This document shows positions 28,101 through 36,180 of a stretch of 64,000 nt of DNA, piece by piece; within the stretch, counting starts at the first letter, position 1; every line of letters begins with the position of its first letter. Origin of the DNA: Qipengyuania sphaerica (GTDB taxonomy: Bacteria; Pseudomonadota; Alphaproteobacteria; Sphingomonadales; Sphingomonadaceae); the NCBI RefSeq assembly GCF_019711595.1, contig NZ_JAIGNR010000002.1, forward strand, positions 62,001 through 126,000, given 5' to 3'. The notes under the pieces were generated by a model, which did not search any database, was not told the origin of the DNA, and saw only the letters and a program-made list of their open reading frames with translations. The position numbers were made by a program, and so were the translations under genes.

Positions 28101-28669
28101 CGGCGCTGGAGCCAGATCCTGAAACCCTCGATCCCGGCGAGGATCCCGGTGTGGATCCACGCCGTGGTCGGGTCGAAGGCCGACCACACCCAGTGCAGGA
28201 AAGTCAGCACAGCCGCCGGATAGACGAGGCGGTGCAGCCGCTTCCAGCTGCGCTTCAATGCGCGCACGGAAACATCGTTCGAGGTTAGTGCAAGCGGCAG
28301 GAAAAGCGCGAAGGCCAGCCAGCCCGCGATAATGAAATCCTGCCCGATTTCGCTCGCATCGAGCGCCAGCCAGCCCTTCCGCCACAGGTAAAAGCCCGTG
28401 TGCAGCGCCGCATAGGCAAAGCTCGCCACCCCAAGATCGCGCCGCCTGCGCATCAGCCAGATCGCCCAGCCCGCCTTGCGGAACAGCAACCGTATGGGAG
28501 TGACCGCGAGCGTCAGCATCAGCAACCACGCCGCCCAGTCGCCGCTGTCGGCAACGGCATGCCCATACCCGTATTCGTCGGGCGTGAATTGCCAGCGCCA
28601 CCCGATCCAGAGCGCAGGGAGCGCCAGAACCAGCCACAGAAATGGCCGCGACTTCACGATTGTTGTCAC
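28097..28669 (-). CDS. MsrQ-like ferric reductase transmembrane haem protein
   Basis: A 190-residue inner-membrane haem b protein with about six helices. ALHTGFYLWRKG and LHRLVYPAAVLTFLHWVW supply the histidines of the ferric-reductase transmembrane domain. It matches MsrQ, which passes quinone electrons to the periplasmic methionine sulfoxide reductase MsrP. No msrP gene adjoins it here. The start is GTG at 28669, overlapping the soxR stop (GTGA), so it is coupled to soxR. That places a possible repair or electron-transfer function under redox control. Confidence 0.78.
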   Translation of the reverse strand: MTTIVKSRPFLWLVLALPALWIGWRWQFTPDEYGYGHAVADSGDWAAWLLMLTLAVTPIRLLFRKAGWAIWLMRRRRDLGVASFAYAALHTGFYLWRKGWLALDASEIGQDFIIAGWLAFALFLPLALTSNDVSVRALKRSWKRLHRLVYPAAVLTFLHWVWSAFDPTTAWIHTGILAGIEGFRIWLQRR

Positions 28670-29103
28670 CGAAGCACCCTCGGCCCGCTGCCGCTTTGTC
28701 CCCACTCGTCATCCCTATTGTAGAGCGCACATTTCTTGAGGCTCAGGCAGCCGCAGCCGATACATCCATCAAGGTCTTCGCGCACCTTCTCGAGCGCGGC
28801 AATCTGTGCATCGATACGGTCGCGAACAAGGCTGCTGATGCGTTTCCAGTCGGCGGAATTGGGCGTGCGGCCATGGGGCAGGCCGGACAGGGCGTCTTCG
28901 ATTTCCGCAAGGCTCAGCCCGAGCTTCTGTGCGATCAGGATGAAACTCAGCCGCCGGATATCGCTGCGCAGGAACCGGCGCTGGTTGCCCGAGGTTCGCA
29001 GCGCCTCGACCAGGCCCTTCTCCTCGTAGAAGCGGATGGCCGAGACCGAGAGTCCCGTACGCCGCGCCAAGTCGCCGATAGGAAGGAGGTCGTTCGCTTT
29101 CAT
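28666..29103 (-). CDS. soxR: Redox-sensing regulator SoxR
   Basis: A 145-residue MerR-family dimer that senses redox-cycling compounds through a 2Fe-2S cluster. The N-terminal HTH reads LPIGDLARRTGLSVSAIRFYE, and the coiled helix is in the middle. The cluster motif C-x2-C-x-C-x5-C is complete as CIGCGCLSLKKC (Cys114, 117, 119, 125). Start ATG at 29103. A canonical sox box lies 32-49 bases upstream, shared with a divergent VOC gene. Outside enterics, SoxR controls small sets of export and detoxification genes directly, without SoxS, and the divergon here fits that. Confidence 0.96.
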   Translation of the reverse strand: MKANDLLPIGDLARRTGLSVSAIRFYEEKGLVEALRTSGNQRRFLRSDIRRLSFILIAQKLGLSLAEIEDALSGLPHGRTPNSADWKRISSLVRDRIDAQIAALEKVREDLDGCIGCGCLSLKKCALYNRDDEWGQSGSGPRVLR

Positions 29104-29130
29104 CGATTACAGAGATAGTGCAAATCATGC

Positions 29131-29160
29131 TTGACCTCAAGCCAACTTGAGGTTGCATAT
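29131..29160 (+). promoter_or_regulatory. Sox box within the VOC gene promoter
   Basis: CCTCAAGCCAACTTGAGG at 29135-29152 matches the E. coli soxS operator at all positions except the two central bases and neighbours. It overlaps a promoter reading rightward: -35 TTGACC at 29131-29136 and a -10 around GCATAT (29155-29160), with an 18-base spacer. The long spacer is typical of MerR-type activation. A leftward soxR promoter probably overlaps the same site. Confidence 0.92.
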
Positions 29161-29218
29161 GTCTGTGCATCGCAAACGCGCCGCTGCCTGGCGGCGCAGC
29201 CTATCAAGGAGATGCACC

Positions 29219-29593
29219 ATGGCTCTTGGCAATATCGAGCACGTCAACATCACGGTCACCGATCCCGAGCGCAGCCTGAAACTGTTCGAGGACCTGCTCG
29301 GCTGGAAGGAACGCTGGCGCGGGCCTTCCAAGCTGGGCGGGAAGACCATCCATGTCGGGGACCAAGGCAATTACCTGGCCATCTACACGAACGATACCGC
29401 GAAAGGCGATTTCGCCAAGGGAATCCCGCTGAACCATGTCGGCTTGCAGGTTGCCGATCTCGATGCCGCGGAAGAAGTGGTGGCCCGGCACGGTCTTCGC
29501 CCCTTCAACCATGGCGCCTACGAGCCGGGACCGGCCAGCTTCTATTTCCTCGACTGGGACGGCATCGAATTCGAGGTGGTGAGCTATGAATGA
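29219..29593 (+). CDS. VOC (glyoxalase/bleomycin resistance) family protein
   Basis: A 124-residue vicinal-oxygen-chelate protein. The paired beta-alpha-beta units read EHVNITVTDPERSLKLFEDLLGW and NHVGLQVADLDAAEEVVA, with metal-ligand candidates His8 and the final Glu in FLDWDGIEFEVV. The ATG at 29219 has AAGGAGA 7 bases upstream, an excellent ribosome site. It is transcribed from the SoxR-controlled promoter, so it may modify or sequester a redox-active toxin, or act on a reactive carbonyl. The exact substrate is unknown. Confidence 0.88.
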   Translation: MALGNIEHVNITVTDPERSLKLFEDLLGWKERWRGPSKLGGKTIHVGDQGNYLAIYTNDTAKGDFAKGIPLNHVGLQVADLDAAEEVVARHGLRPFNHGAYEPGPASFYFLDWDGIEFEVVSYE

Positions 29594-29655
29594 GATCATG
29601 CCCCGCCGCCCGCTCTTCGCTTCCCGCCCCGAGCAGGAGCCGGAGTCGGACAAGC

Positions 29656-30108
29656 CTAACGCGGCAAGGTCCCCGTCTGTCGCAAGGCCTCGGTCAAGGC
29701 GATCGCCGCGCTTGTCGCCAGGTTGAGCGAGCGCACTTCGGGCCTCATCGGCAATTTCACGCTGGCGTCGACCGAGGCGCGCACCGCATCGGTCACGCCG
29801 GCGCTTTCCTTGCCGAACAGCAAGATATCGTCGTCGCGATAGTCGAAATCGTAAGAGCACTGCGTCGCACGCGTAGTGAAGAGAACGATCCGGCTCCCGG
29901 TCCGGGCTTTGCGAAAGGCTTCGAAGCCATCGTGCCGCACGACCTCGACGTGATCGATATAGTCCATCGCCGCACGGCGGACGCGTCTGTCATCCCAACG
30001 GAAACCCATCGGCTCGATCAAGTCCACGCCCGCGCCCATGCAGGCGGCGGTGCGCATAACGGCGCCGACATTCCCGGCGATCTCGGGTTCGAACAGGGCT
30101 ATGCGCAT
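29656..30108 (-). CDS. trmL: tRNA (cytidine/uridine-34-2'-O)-methyltransferase TrmL
   Basis: A 150-residue SPOUT methyltransferase that modifies the wobble base ribose of tRNA-Leu. Motifs are ALFEPEIAGNVGAVMRTAAC near the N-terminus, ILLFGKESAGV, and the knot motif VRSLNLATSAAIALTEALRQ. The length is typical of TrmL (about 155). The ATG at 30108 lies 4 bases after the stop of the SRAP gene, so they share an operon. Confidence 0.94.
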   Translation of the reverse strand: MRIALFEPEIAGNVGAVMRTAACMGAGVDLIEPMGFRWDDRRVRRAAMDYIDHVEVVRHDGFEAFRKARTGSRIVLFTTRATQCSYDFDYRDDDILLFGKESAGVTDAVRASVDASVKLPMRPEVRSLNLATSAAIALTEALRQTGTLPR

Positions 30109-30112
30109 GGCG

Positions 30113-30733
30113 TCAGAGCAGCCCCACCTGCCCTTTGCCCGACCATGGCACCTTGGTGCGATCGAGCACGAGCTCGCCTTCCCACGGGCGGCACAGCGCG
30201 CGGGCATCCTCGGGCGCGGCATCGGTCCATGTCGCCCAGTCGTCCTTGCGCAGCAGCACCGGCATGCGGGTGTGGACCTCCTTTGCGAGGCCTCCGGCAT
30301 CGGTCATGACCATCGAGTAGCACTCGCCCCATTCGTCGCTGTCGCGCCATACTCCCGCGCAGGCGAAGAGTTCGGCATCGGGCCGCGAGAGCCAGCTGCG
30401 CGTCTTGCCGCCCTTGGGCCCCTCGGCCTCCGCCCATGCGGTGAGCGGGATGAGGCAGCGCCGCTCCTCGAAACTGTAGCGCCAGAAAAAGCTGTCGAGC
30501 TTGTCGGTGCGCGCATTGTTGACCGGCTTGGGCTTCAGCGGCTGGCCACTCTTGCCCTTCATCACCAGCGGGAAGCCCCAGCTCATCTGCTTGAGTTTGC
30601 CACCCGCCACCACTGCGCCGGGATAGCCGGGATAGACTTCCTCGCCGAAATTCGCGCCGCCCAGTTCGTTCACGGCATCGAACCATGCAGCGACCTCGTC
30701 CTTGTTCTTGGTCATGCGGTAGAGATTACACAC
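30113..30733 (-). CDS. SRAP/YedK-type abasic-site protein
   Basis: A 206-residue SOS-response-associated-peptidase-family protein. These form a thiazolidine link with abasic sites in single-stranded DNA to protect it. I use the GTG at 30733 so that, once Met is removed, catalytic Cys2 (V/M-CNLYRMT) becomes the N-terminal residue; the ATG six bases upstream would add Pro and Val and block this. GGGGAA lies 8-9 bases before it. The NNARTDK, TRMPVLL (in EVHTRMP) and AWAEAEG motifs give the expected Asn, His and Glu. The GTG start lies inside the end of ubiA (8-base overlap). Confidence 0.92.
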   Translation of the reverse strand: MCNLYRMTKNKDEVAAWFDAVNELGGANFGEEVYPGYPGAVVAGGKLKQMSWGFPLVMKGKSGQPLKPKPVNNARTDKLDSFFWRYSFEERRCLIPLTAWAEAEGPKGGKTRSWLSRPDAELFACAGVWRDSDEWGECYSMVMTDAGGLAKEVHTRMPVLLRKDDWATWTDAAPEDARALCRPWEGELVLDRTKVPWSGKGQVGLL

Positions 30734-31646
30734 CGGCATTCCCCACCACGAAACTGGCCGCCGCCACCAGCGCGCCGGCCCAGCGGTTCGAGCGGAAACG
30801 GTCGAGCGGATTGCCCGGATCCTCGCCATCGAGGGTCGAGACCTGCCAGGCGAGGTGCCCTGCAGCAGGTATCAGCGCCAGCAGGGCGATCCAGTCGGCG
30901 CGGTAGAGCCAGAAGGCCAGCGCCCAGAGCGCCAGCGCCCCGGCATAGCACAGCGCCACCCCGCCCTTCACATGCGCGCCCATCCGCAAGGCAGAGGAGC
31001 GGATACCCACCAGCGCATCGTCCTCGCGGTCCTGCATGGCGTAGATCGTGTCGTAGCCGATGACCCACAGCGCGGCGCCTGCATACATCGCGGCAAGCGC
31101 ATCGAAATTGTCGAACCGCAACTGCGTCCAGCCGACAAGCAGACCCCAGGTAAACACCAGCCCGAGCCAGGCCTGAGGCCACCAGGTGATCCGCTTCATG
31201 AAGGGATAGGCGGCAACCATCGCCAGGCTGCCCAGCGCGACAAGCTGCGCCTGCCACCTCAGTTGCAGCAGGACGACCAGCCCGATCAGGCACAGCGCCA
31301 GCAGCCAGCCCCAAGCCAGCTTCTTAGAAATCCGCCCACTCGCGACCGGTCGGCTTGCGGTACGCGCCACCTTCCGGTCGAGATCGGCATCGACGATGTC
31401 GTTGTAGACGCAGCCCGCCCCGCGCATGGCGATACTGCCGAGCAGCAGCCAGCCGAGCAGCGCCCACTGCCAGCCCGCGCCCGCCAGCCACACGCCCCAG
31501 ACGCAGGGCCAGAACAGCAGCCACCAGCCGATGGGCCGGTCGAACCGCGCGAGCTGCGCAAGATCGCGTGGAATCTGCGGCAAGCGCGCCACCAGTCCGC
31601 GGTGTTCGCTGTCGGGGACTATGTTCTGGGCAGCGGTGTCGGTCAT
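30726..31646 (-). CDS. ubiA: 4-hydroxybenzoate polyprenyltransferase UbiA
   Basis: It attaches the polyprenyl tail to 4-hydroxybenzoate in ubiquinone synthesis, in the inner membrane. The 306-residue protein has eight or nine helices. The first Asp motif is NDIVDADLDRKVARTASRP (the NDxxDxxxD diphosphate site). The second is GYDTIYAMQDREDD. The substrate loop RPIGWWLLFWPCVWG is typical. The ATG at 31646 overlaps the upstream gene's stop (ATGA). Its end overlaps the SRAP start. A role in ubiquinone fits the oxidases elsewhere in the window. Confidence 0.96.
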   Translation of the reverse strand: MTDTAAQNIVPDSEHRGLVARLPQIPRDLAQLARFDRPIGWWLLFWPCVWGVWLAGAGWQWALLGWLLLGSIAMRGAGCVYNDIVDADLDRKVARTASRPVASGRISKKLAWGWLLALCLIGLVVLLQLRWQAQLVALGSLAMVAAYPFMKRITWWPQAWLGLVFTWGLLVGWTQLRFDNFDALAAMYAGAALWVIGYDTIYAMQDREDDALVGIRSSALRMGAHVKGGVALCYAGALALWALAFWLYRADWIALLALIPAAGHLAWQVSTLDGEDPGNPLDRFRSNRWAGALVAAASFVVGNAGV

Positions 31647-32026
31647 GCGGCAGCGCCTTTCGGTACGGTTTTCCAACCGACAAGCGCAGCGGCGAGCATC
31701 GTCAGATTGCCTGCGAAATCGAGCATGCCGATGGAGGTGAGGACCGGCTCGACATAGTGGAAATGGTAGTTGAACCAGAAGAACGGCAGCAAGAGCAGAG
31801 CGAATACGGCAAACGCATGCGAGGTCCATTTCAGCACGAGCGTCATGACACCGAACAGCACTGCCTGTGCGCCGAAGCAGGCCATGGTGAAGCGGTTGAG
31901 ATAGGTGGTTTCGCGGTAGGCATCGGTCACCGCCAGCTCGAGGACATTGCCCGGCGCGAGCAACGCCCAGCCGCCGAGGCCGAGAAACACGATGGCGATG
32001 TAGTAGCCCGCAATCCGGGCCTTCAT
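31643..32026 (-). CDS. Small four-helix membrane protein, unknown function
   Basis: A 127-residue protein with four predicted membrane helices (around residues 5-25, 48-66, 71-90 and 105-122), separated by short loops such as TDAYRETTYLNRF. No catalytic or metal motif is obvious; HFHYV is the only His-rich spot. It is first in the operon leading to ubiA, and its stop overlaps the ubiA start by 4 bases. It may be a DUF4345-like protein, but I am not certain of the family. Confidence 0.8.
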   Translation of the reverse strand: MKARIAGYYIAIVFLGLGGWALLAPGNVLELAVTDAYRETTYLNRFTMACFGAQAVLFGVMTLVLKWTSHAFAVFALLLLPFFWFNYHFHYVEPVLTSIGMLDFAGNLTMLAAALVGWKTVPKGAAA

Positions 32027-32309
32027 GCCTGCCTACCCTTCGAAGATGACGAAGTTGACACCATGTCGCCTCGCAAGAAGATCGATTTTCCCTTTGATTT
32101 CATACGGTTACTTAGATCGACCAAAATTGACACTTGTCGCGGCAAATCGCTTCTCGCCTTGTATCGGAACTTCCGGAGCTTCAGCCACCCAAGTGCCGCA
32201 AAATCGGCGCGTAGGAAAGCCTTGCATCACCTAACGCCTTACCGGCAAAGCGCCATGAGGTTAGCGATCCCGGCTTTCGCTGGCATGCCGGATATGTTTA
32301 AGGGACGCC
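32027..32309. other. Divergent promoter region between ubiA operon and rsmE
   Basis: 283 bases, noticeably more A/T-rich near 32080-32160 than the flanking genes. A TTGACA hexamer occurs at 32127-32132 without a good -10. A short open frame of 69 codons crosses it on the plus strand, but it has no ribosome site and no recognisable product. AAGGGA at about 32300 is the rsmE ribosome site. Confidence 0.4.
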
Positions 32310-33065
32310 ATGCCCGCCACTCCCGCCTGGCCGCCCAAGAGCGCACCCCGCCTGTTCGTCGAAGACGAGCTTGGCGAAGGGCGAATAGTCGGGATCGAGG
32401 GTAATCAGGCCAACTACCTCGCCCGCGTCATGCGTGTGAGCGAAGGCGATGCGGTGATCCTGTGCGACGACATCACCGGCGAATGGGTCGGCAGGGTCGC
32501 GCAGGTGGCCAAGCGCCAGGTCGACCTGGAGGTCGAGGAACGGCTGCGACCGCGCGAGGAAGTGCCCGATTTCTGGCTGTGCGCCGCGCTGCTCAAGAAG
32601 GACCGGTTCGACATGGTCCTGGAGAAGGCCACCGAACTGGGTGTGGCCGGTATCCAGCCGGTGGTGACCTCCCGCTGCGTGGCAGACAAGCTCAATCCCG
32701 ACCGGGCGCGGTCGATCGTGACCGAGGCGGCGGAGCAATGCGCGCGCACTGCCCTGCCCGGGGTCGAAGCGCCGGTGAAGCTCGACGCCCTGCTGCGCGA
32801 CTGGCCCGAAGAACGCACGCTGTTCTTTGCCGACGAGGAAGGCGGCGAGACGGCTGCCGATGCATTTTGCTACGCCGAAGGCCCCGCCGCCCTGCTGACC
32901 GGACCCGAAGGCGGCTTTACCGACGAAGAGCGCGCAGCGATCCGCGCTCATCCGGCGGCCCGGCCCATCAGCCTCGGCCCCCGCATCCTGCGCGGCGAGA
33001 CGGCTGCGCTGGCCGGGATCGCGGTCTGGATGGCCGAAGCGGGCGACTGGATCGACGAGGAATAA
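32310..33065 (+). CDS. rsmE: 16S rRNA (uracil-1498-N3)-methyltransferase RsmE
   Basis: A 251-residue SPOUT-fold methyltransferase that methylates U1498 in 16S rRNA. The N-terminal PUA-like part begins PRLFVED, with YLARVMRVSEGD. The SAM-binding knot is at the C-terminus: LLTGPEGGFTDEE, then ISLGPRILRGETAALAGIA, the family signature. ATG at 32310 follows AAGGGA. gshA follows after 43 bases in the same direction, a common pairing in this order of bacteria. Confidence 0.96.
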   Translation: MPATPAWPPKSAPRLFVEDELGEGRIVGIEGNQANYLARVMRVSEGDAVILCDDITGEWVGRVAQVAKRQVDLEVEERLRPREEVPDFWLCAALLKKDRFDMVLEKATELGVAGIQPVVTSRCVADKLNPDRARSIVTEAAEQCARTALPGVEAPVKLDALLRDWPEERTLFFADEEGGETAADAFCYAEGPAALLTGPEGGFTDEERAAIRAHPAARPISLGPRILRGETAALAGIAVWMAEAGDWIDEE

Positions 33066-33108
33066 TTTTCTTTGCGCGCGCGGGTTCGGTTGCCTATCGC
33101 CACCGACC

Positions 33109-34479
33109 ATGAGCACGAGAGAGGCCTCGGGAGCAGCTGATCCCATCATCGAAAGCCGCGACCAGCTGGTCGCGCCGATGCAGAGGGGCGAAAAGCCCAA
33201 GGATGCCTGGCGCATCGGAACCGAGCACGAAAAGCTCGTCTTCCACAAGAGCGACCACCGCGCGCCTTCCTATGGCGAGGATGGCGGCATCCGCGACATA
33301 CTCCTCTCCTTGCGCGAATTCGGCTGGGAGCCGGTCGAGGAAGGCGGCAAGGTCATCGCCATGCGCGGCGACGATGGCACGGTCAGCCTGGAACCGGCAG
33401 GCCAGCTCGAACTATCGGGCGCTCCGCTCGAAAACCTGCACCAGACATGCAACGAGACCGGCCGCCACCTGACGCAGGTGAAAGCCATCGGCGAACAATG
33501 CGATGTCGGTTTCCTCGGCCTCGGCATGTGGCCCGACAAGACGCGCGAAGAACTGCCGATCATGCCCAAGGGCCGTTACGAGATCATGATGCGCCACATG
33601 CCGCGCGTGGGCAGCCTCGGCCTCGACATGATGCTGCGGACCTGCACCATCCAGGTGAACCTCGATTATTCCAGCGAAGCCGACATGGCGCAGAAATTCC
33701 GCACCGGCCTGGCGCTCCAGCCGCTCGCCACTGCGCTCTTCGCCAATTCGCCTTTCACCGAAGGCAAGCCCAACGGCTACCTCTCCTATCGCAGCCATAT
33801 CTGGTCGGACACCGATCCGCACCGCACCGGCATGCTGCCCTTCGTGTTCGAGGATGGCTTCGGCTACGAGCGCTATGTCGATTACATGCTCGACGTGCCG
33901 ATGTATTTCGTCTTCCGCGAGGGCAAATACATCGATGCCGCGGGCCTCAGCTTCCGCGATTTCCTCGAGGGCAAGCTGGAAGTCCTCCCCGGCGAGAAGC
34001 CGCGCGAGAGCGACTGGTGGGACCACCTGTCCACCGCCTTTCCCGAAGTGCGCCTGAAGAGTTTCCTCGAGATGCGCGGTGCCGATGGTGGTCCGTGGAG
34101 CCGCATCTGCGCCCTGCCCGCATTCTGGGTCGGCCTGCTGTACGAGCAGGACGCGCTCGATGCGGCCTGGGACCTGGTGAAGAACTGGACGATGGAAGAA
34201 CGCGAGGACCTGCGCAACGCCGTCCCCAAGCTCGCCCTTGACGCGCCCATTCCGGGCGGCGGGAAGCTGCGCGACCTTGCCGGGGAGGTTCTGGCAATCG
34301 CCCGTTCGGGACTGACGAAGCGCGCGCGGCTTAATGTCTCTGGCGACAACGAAACCGGTTTCCTCGAGACGCTGGATGAAATCGTCGCTTCGGGCAAGGT
34401 CCCCGCGCAAGTCCTTCTCGACCGCTACCACGGAGAATGGGGCGGCGATATTTCGCGGGTCTACAAATACAGTTTCTGA
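33109..34479 (+). CDS. gshA: Glutamate-cysteine ligase (alphaproteobacterial/plant type)
   Basis: The first enzyme of glutathione synthesis, which ligates glutamate to cysteine with ATP. The 456-residue protein belongs to the GCS2 class shared by alphaproteobacteria and plants, not the E. coli type. Diagnostic segments are WRIGTEHEKLVF, LEPAGQLELSGAP, MLRTCTIQVNLDYSSE, and ANSPFTEGKPNGYLSYRS, ending with HGEWGGDISRVYKYSF. No transit signal. It lies downstream of rsmE, with the ABM-domain gene 15 bases after it. Confidence 0.95.
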   Translation: MSTREASGAADPIIESRDQLVAPMQRGEKPKDAWRIGTEHEKLVFHKSDHRAPSYGEDGGIRDILLSLREFGWEPVEEGGKVIAMRGDDGTVSLEPAGQLELSGAPLENLHQTCNETGRHLTQVKAIGEQCDVGFLGLGMWPDKTREELPIMPKGRYEIMMRHMPRVGSLGLDMMLRTCTIQVNLDYSSEADMAQKFRTGLALQPLATALFANSPFTEGKPNGYLSYRSHIWSDTDPHRTGMLPFVFEDGFGYERYVDYMLDVPMYFVFREGKYIDAAGLSFRDFLEGKLEVLPGEKPRESDWWDHLSTAFPEVRLKSFLEMRGADGGPWSRICALPAFWVGLLYEQDALDAAWDLVKNWTMEEREDLRNAVPKLALDAPIPGGGKLRDLAGEVLAIARSGLTKRARLNVSGDNETGFLETLDEIVASGKVPAQVLLDRYHGEWGGDISRVYKYSF

Positions 34480-34493
34480 TTGGAGAGACGCCG

Positions 34494-34796
34494 ATGATCC
34501 AGATCAACGGGACTATCAAGCTGGGACGTACCATCGATGCGGCAATGCAGAAGGCGATGGTCGAGATGGTTCGCGCCAGCCGCGCGGAAGATGGATGCCT
34601 CGATTACAGCTTCGCTCGCGATATCGCCGATCCCGATACGCTGGTTCTGTTCGAACGCTGGCGCGACCGCGCGGCGCTGGAGGCGCATGGCACCTCCGCG
34701 CACATGGCGGTATGGCGCGAAGTCATGGCAGCAAACCCGCCCGCCTCGCGTGATATCAGGATTTACGAGACCGACGAGGGCCAACCGCTGGGCTGA
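34494..34796 (+). CDS. ABM-domain (quinol monooxygenase-like) protein
   Basis: A 100-residue ferredoxin-like alpha-beta-barrel protein of the antibiotic biosynthesis monooxygenase family. VRASRAEDGCLDYSFARD and LVLFERWRDRAALEAHGTSAHM are the family's two core segments. E. coli YgiN, a quinol monooxygenase, is a relative, but many members have other or unknown activities. GGAGAG lies 8 bases before the ATG. It follows gshA by 15 bases and is probably co-transcribed. It converges on bamB. Confidence 0.87.
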   Translation: MIQINGTIKLGRTIDAAMQKAMVEMVRASRAEDGCLDYSFARDIADPDTLVLFERWRDRAALEAHGTSAHMAVWREVMAANPPASRDIRIYETDEGQPLG

Positions 34797-34811
34797 CCCC
34801 CTCGCCATCGC

Positions 34812-36161
34812 TTAGCGGAAGGCGGAGATCCGGCCGCTGTCGTCGAGGATGTAAAGCGTGCCGTTGGCGACCACCGGCGGCAGGCTGATCGGCTGGTCGA
34901 GATCGGTGAACAGGCTTGCCGAGCCTTCGCCCGTGCTGACCGTCCAGACCTCGCCTTGCGAATTGACCGCCCACAGGCGGCCACCGGCAAGCACCGGACC
35001 CTGCCAGAAGATCGGATCCTTCTTCTTTTCCTCGACCCGGTAGCGCGACATCTGCGTGAGCCAGCGCACCTTGCCCGTGCTGCGCGCGATGGCCATCAAC
35101 CGCGCATCGTCGGTCAGCGCGAAGATCCAGTCACCCGCAATCGCAGGGGTGCTGATGCCGGCCACGTTCAGTTCCCACAGGCGCTGGCCGGTGACCAGCT
35201 CGTAGGCTGCCATGCGGCCGCCCTGGCCGAGCGCGAAGACCTGTCCGCGGTCGATGATCGGATCGGCGTCGATATCGGAAAGCGCACCGACCTGCGTCGA
35301 GATCGATGTCCGGGCGAGCGCATCGGCCCACAGGCTGCGACCGTTTTCGTAACGATAGGCAATCAGTTCGCCCGAGGTGTAGCCCGTCACGACCGTGCCG
35401 TTACCCGCTGCAGGCGCGGCCACGCCGAAGACACCGGCCATCGTCGTCGAACCCGATTCCTGCCACGCAAGCTTGCCGTCGGCAGCGCCCAGCGCGAACA
35501 GCTGGTTGTCCTGGCTCATCACGAAGACGTTGCCGAAAGAGACGGTCGGCGAACCGCGTAGCGGGCCGCCCGGCTTCACCTTCCACAGTTCCGCACCATT
35601 GGTGGCATCGAGGGCATAGACATTGCCCGCACCATCGGTGCCGTAGATCTTGCCCTGGTCGAAGCTCACGCCGCCCCCGAAAGCGGAGGGACGCAAATCG
35701 TCCGTCAGCTCGCTCTGGTAGCTCCAGACGCGAGCGCCAGTCTGCGCGTCGAAGGCTTCGACGCGGCCATCGGTGCCCACGGCGAACAGCTTGCCATCAC
35801 CGATCACGGGAGCTGCCCCGAGCCGGCGCTTGTTATCGGCACCTGCCACCTGCACCGAAAACGCGGGTGCAGGAGCATCCGACAGGGCAAGGTGGCCATA
35901 GCTCTTGCTCGCCGTGCCGCCGGCCTGGCCCCAGGTGGCGTTCGTCTGCACTGCGGGCAGCACGACAGCGGTACCCGCCAGCGATGGATCGACCTTGGCG
36001 CCGCTCTGGATGCGCGAGAGGATCGGCGTACGCTCGCCGACGGTGGGCGTTTCCTTCTTGTCGCCTCCGCCGAACAGGCCGCCGCTGCAGGCAGCCAGCG
36101 CCAGCGTCGAGACGGCGAGGATCGCCGTGCGCATAGTGGTTTTCGCGTTCATGTGGCTCAT
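34812..36161 (-). CDS. bamB: Outer membrane assembly lipoprotein BamB
   Basis: The beta-propeller lipoprotein of the BAM complex, which helps insert outer membrane barrels. The 449-residue product has a lipobox LAAC with Cys25. The rest is PQQ-like WD blades such as GKLFAVGTDGRVEAFDAQTGARVW, GKIYGTDGAGNVYALDATNG and QLFALGAADGKLAW, one per 40 residues, with the closing blade LYILDDSGRISAFR. I chose MSHMNAKTT; the longer frame reads through the overlapping upstream region. It lies 19 bases after a YfgM-like gene, the same pairing (yfgM-bamB) as in E. coli. Confidence 0.94.
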   Translation of the reverse strand: MSHMNAKTTMRTAILAVSTLALAACSGGLFGGGDKKETPTVGERTPILSRIQSGAKVDPSLAGTAVVLPAVQTNATWGQAGGTASKSYGHLALSDAPAPAFSVQVAGADNKRRLGAAPVIGDGKLFAVGTDGRVEAFDAQTGARVWSYQSELTDDLRPSAFGGGVSFDQGKIYGTDGAGNVYALDATNGAELWKVKPGGPLRGSPTVSFGNVFVMSQDNQLFALGAADGKLAWQESGSTTMAGVFGVAAPAAGNGTVVTGYTSGELIAYRYENGRSLWADALARTSISTQVGALSDIDADPIIDRGQVFALGQGGRMAAYELVTGQRLWELNVAGISTPAIAGDWIFALTDDARLMAIARSTGKVRWLTQMSRYRVEEKKKDPIFWQGPVLAGGRLWAVNSQGEVWTVSTGEGSASLFTDLDQPISLPPVVANGTLYILDDSGRISAFR

Positions 36162-36180
36162 CTGGTTTTCCGTTTTGATC

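Noticed and set aside
29588-29728. Short frame starting in the VOC stop codon (MPRRPLFASRPEQ)
   Set aside because: It runs into trmL on the other strand and has low-complexity composition with no conserved look.
32025-32234. A 69-codon plus-strand frame in the ubiA-rsmE gap
   Set aside because: No ribosome site, no homology that I know, and it begins on the start codon of the opposing gene.
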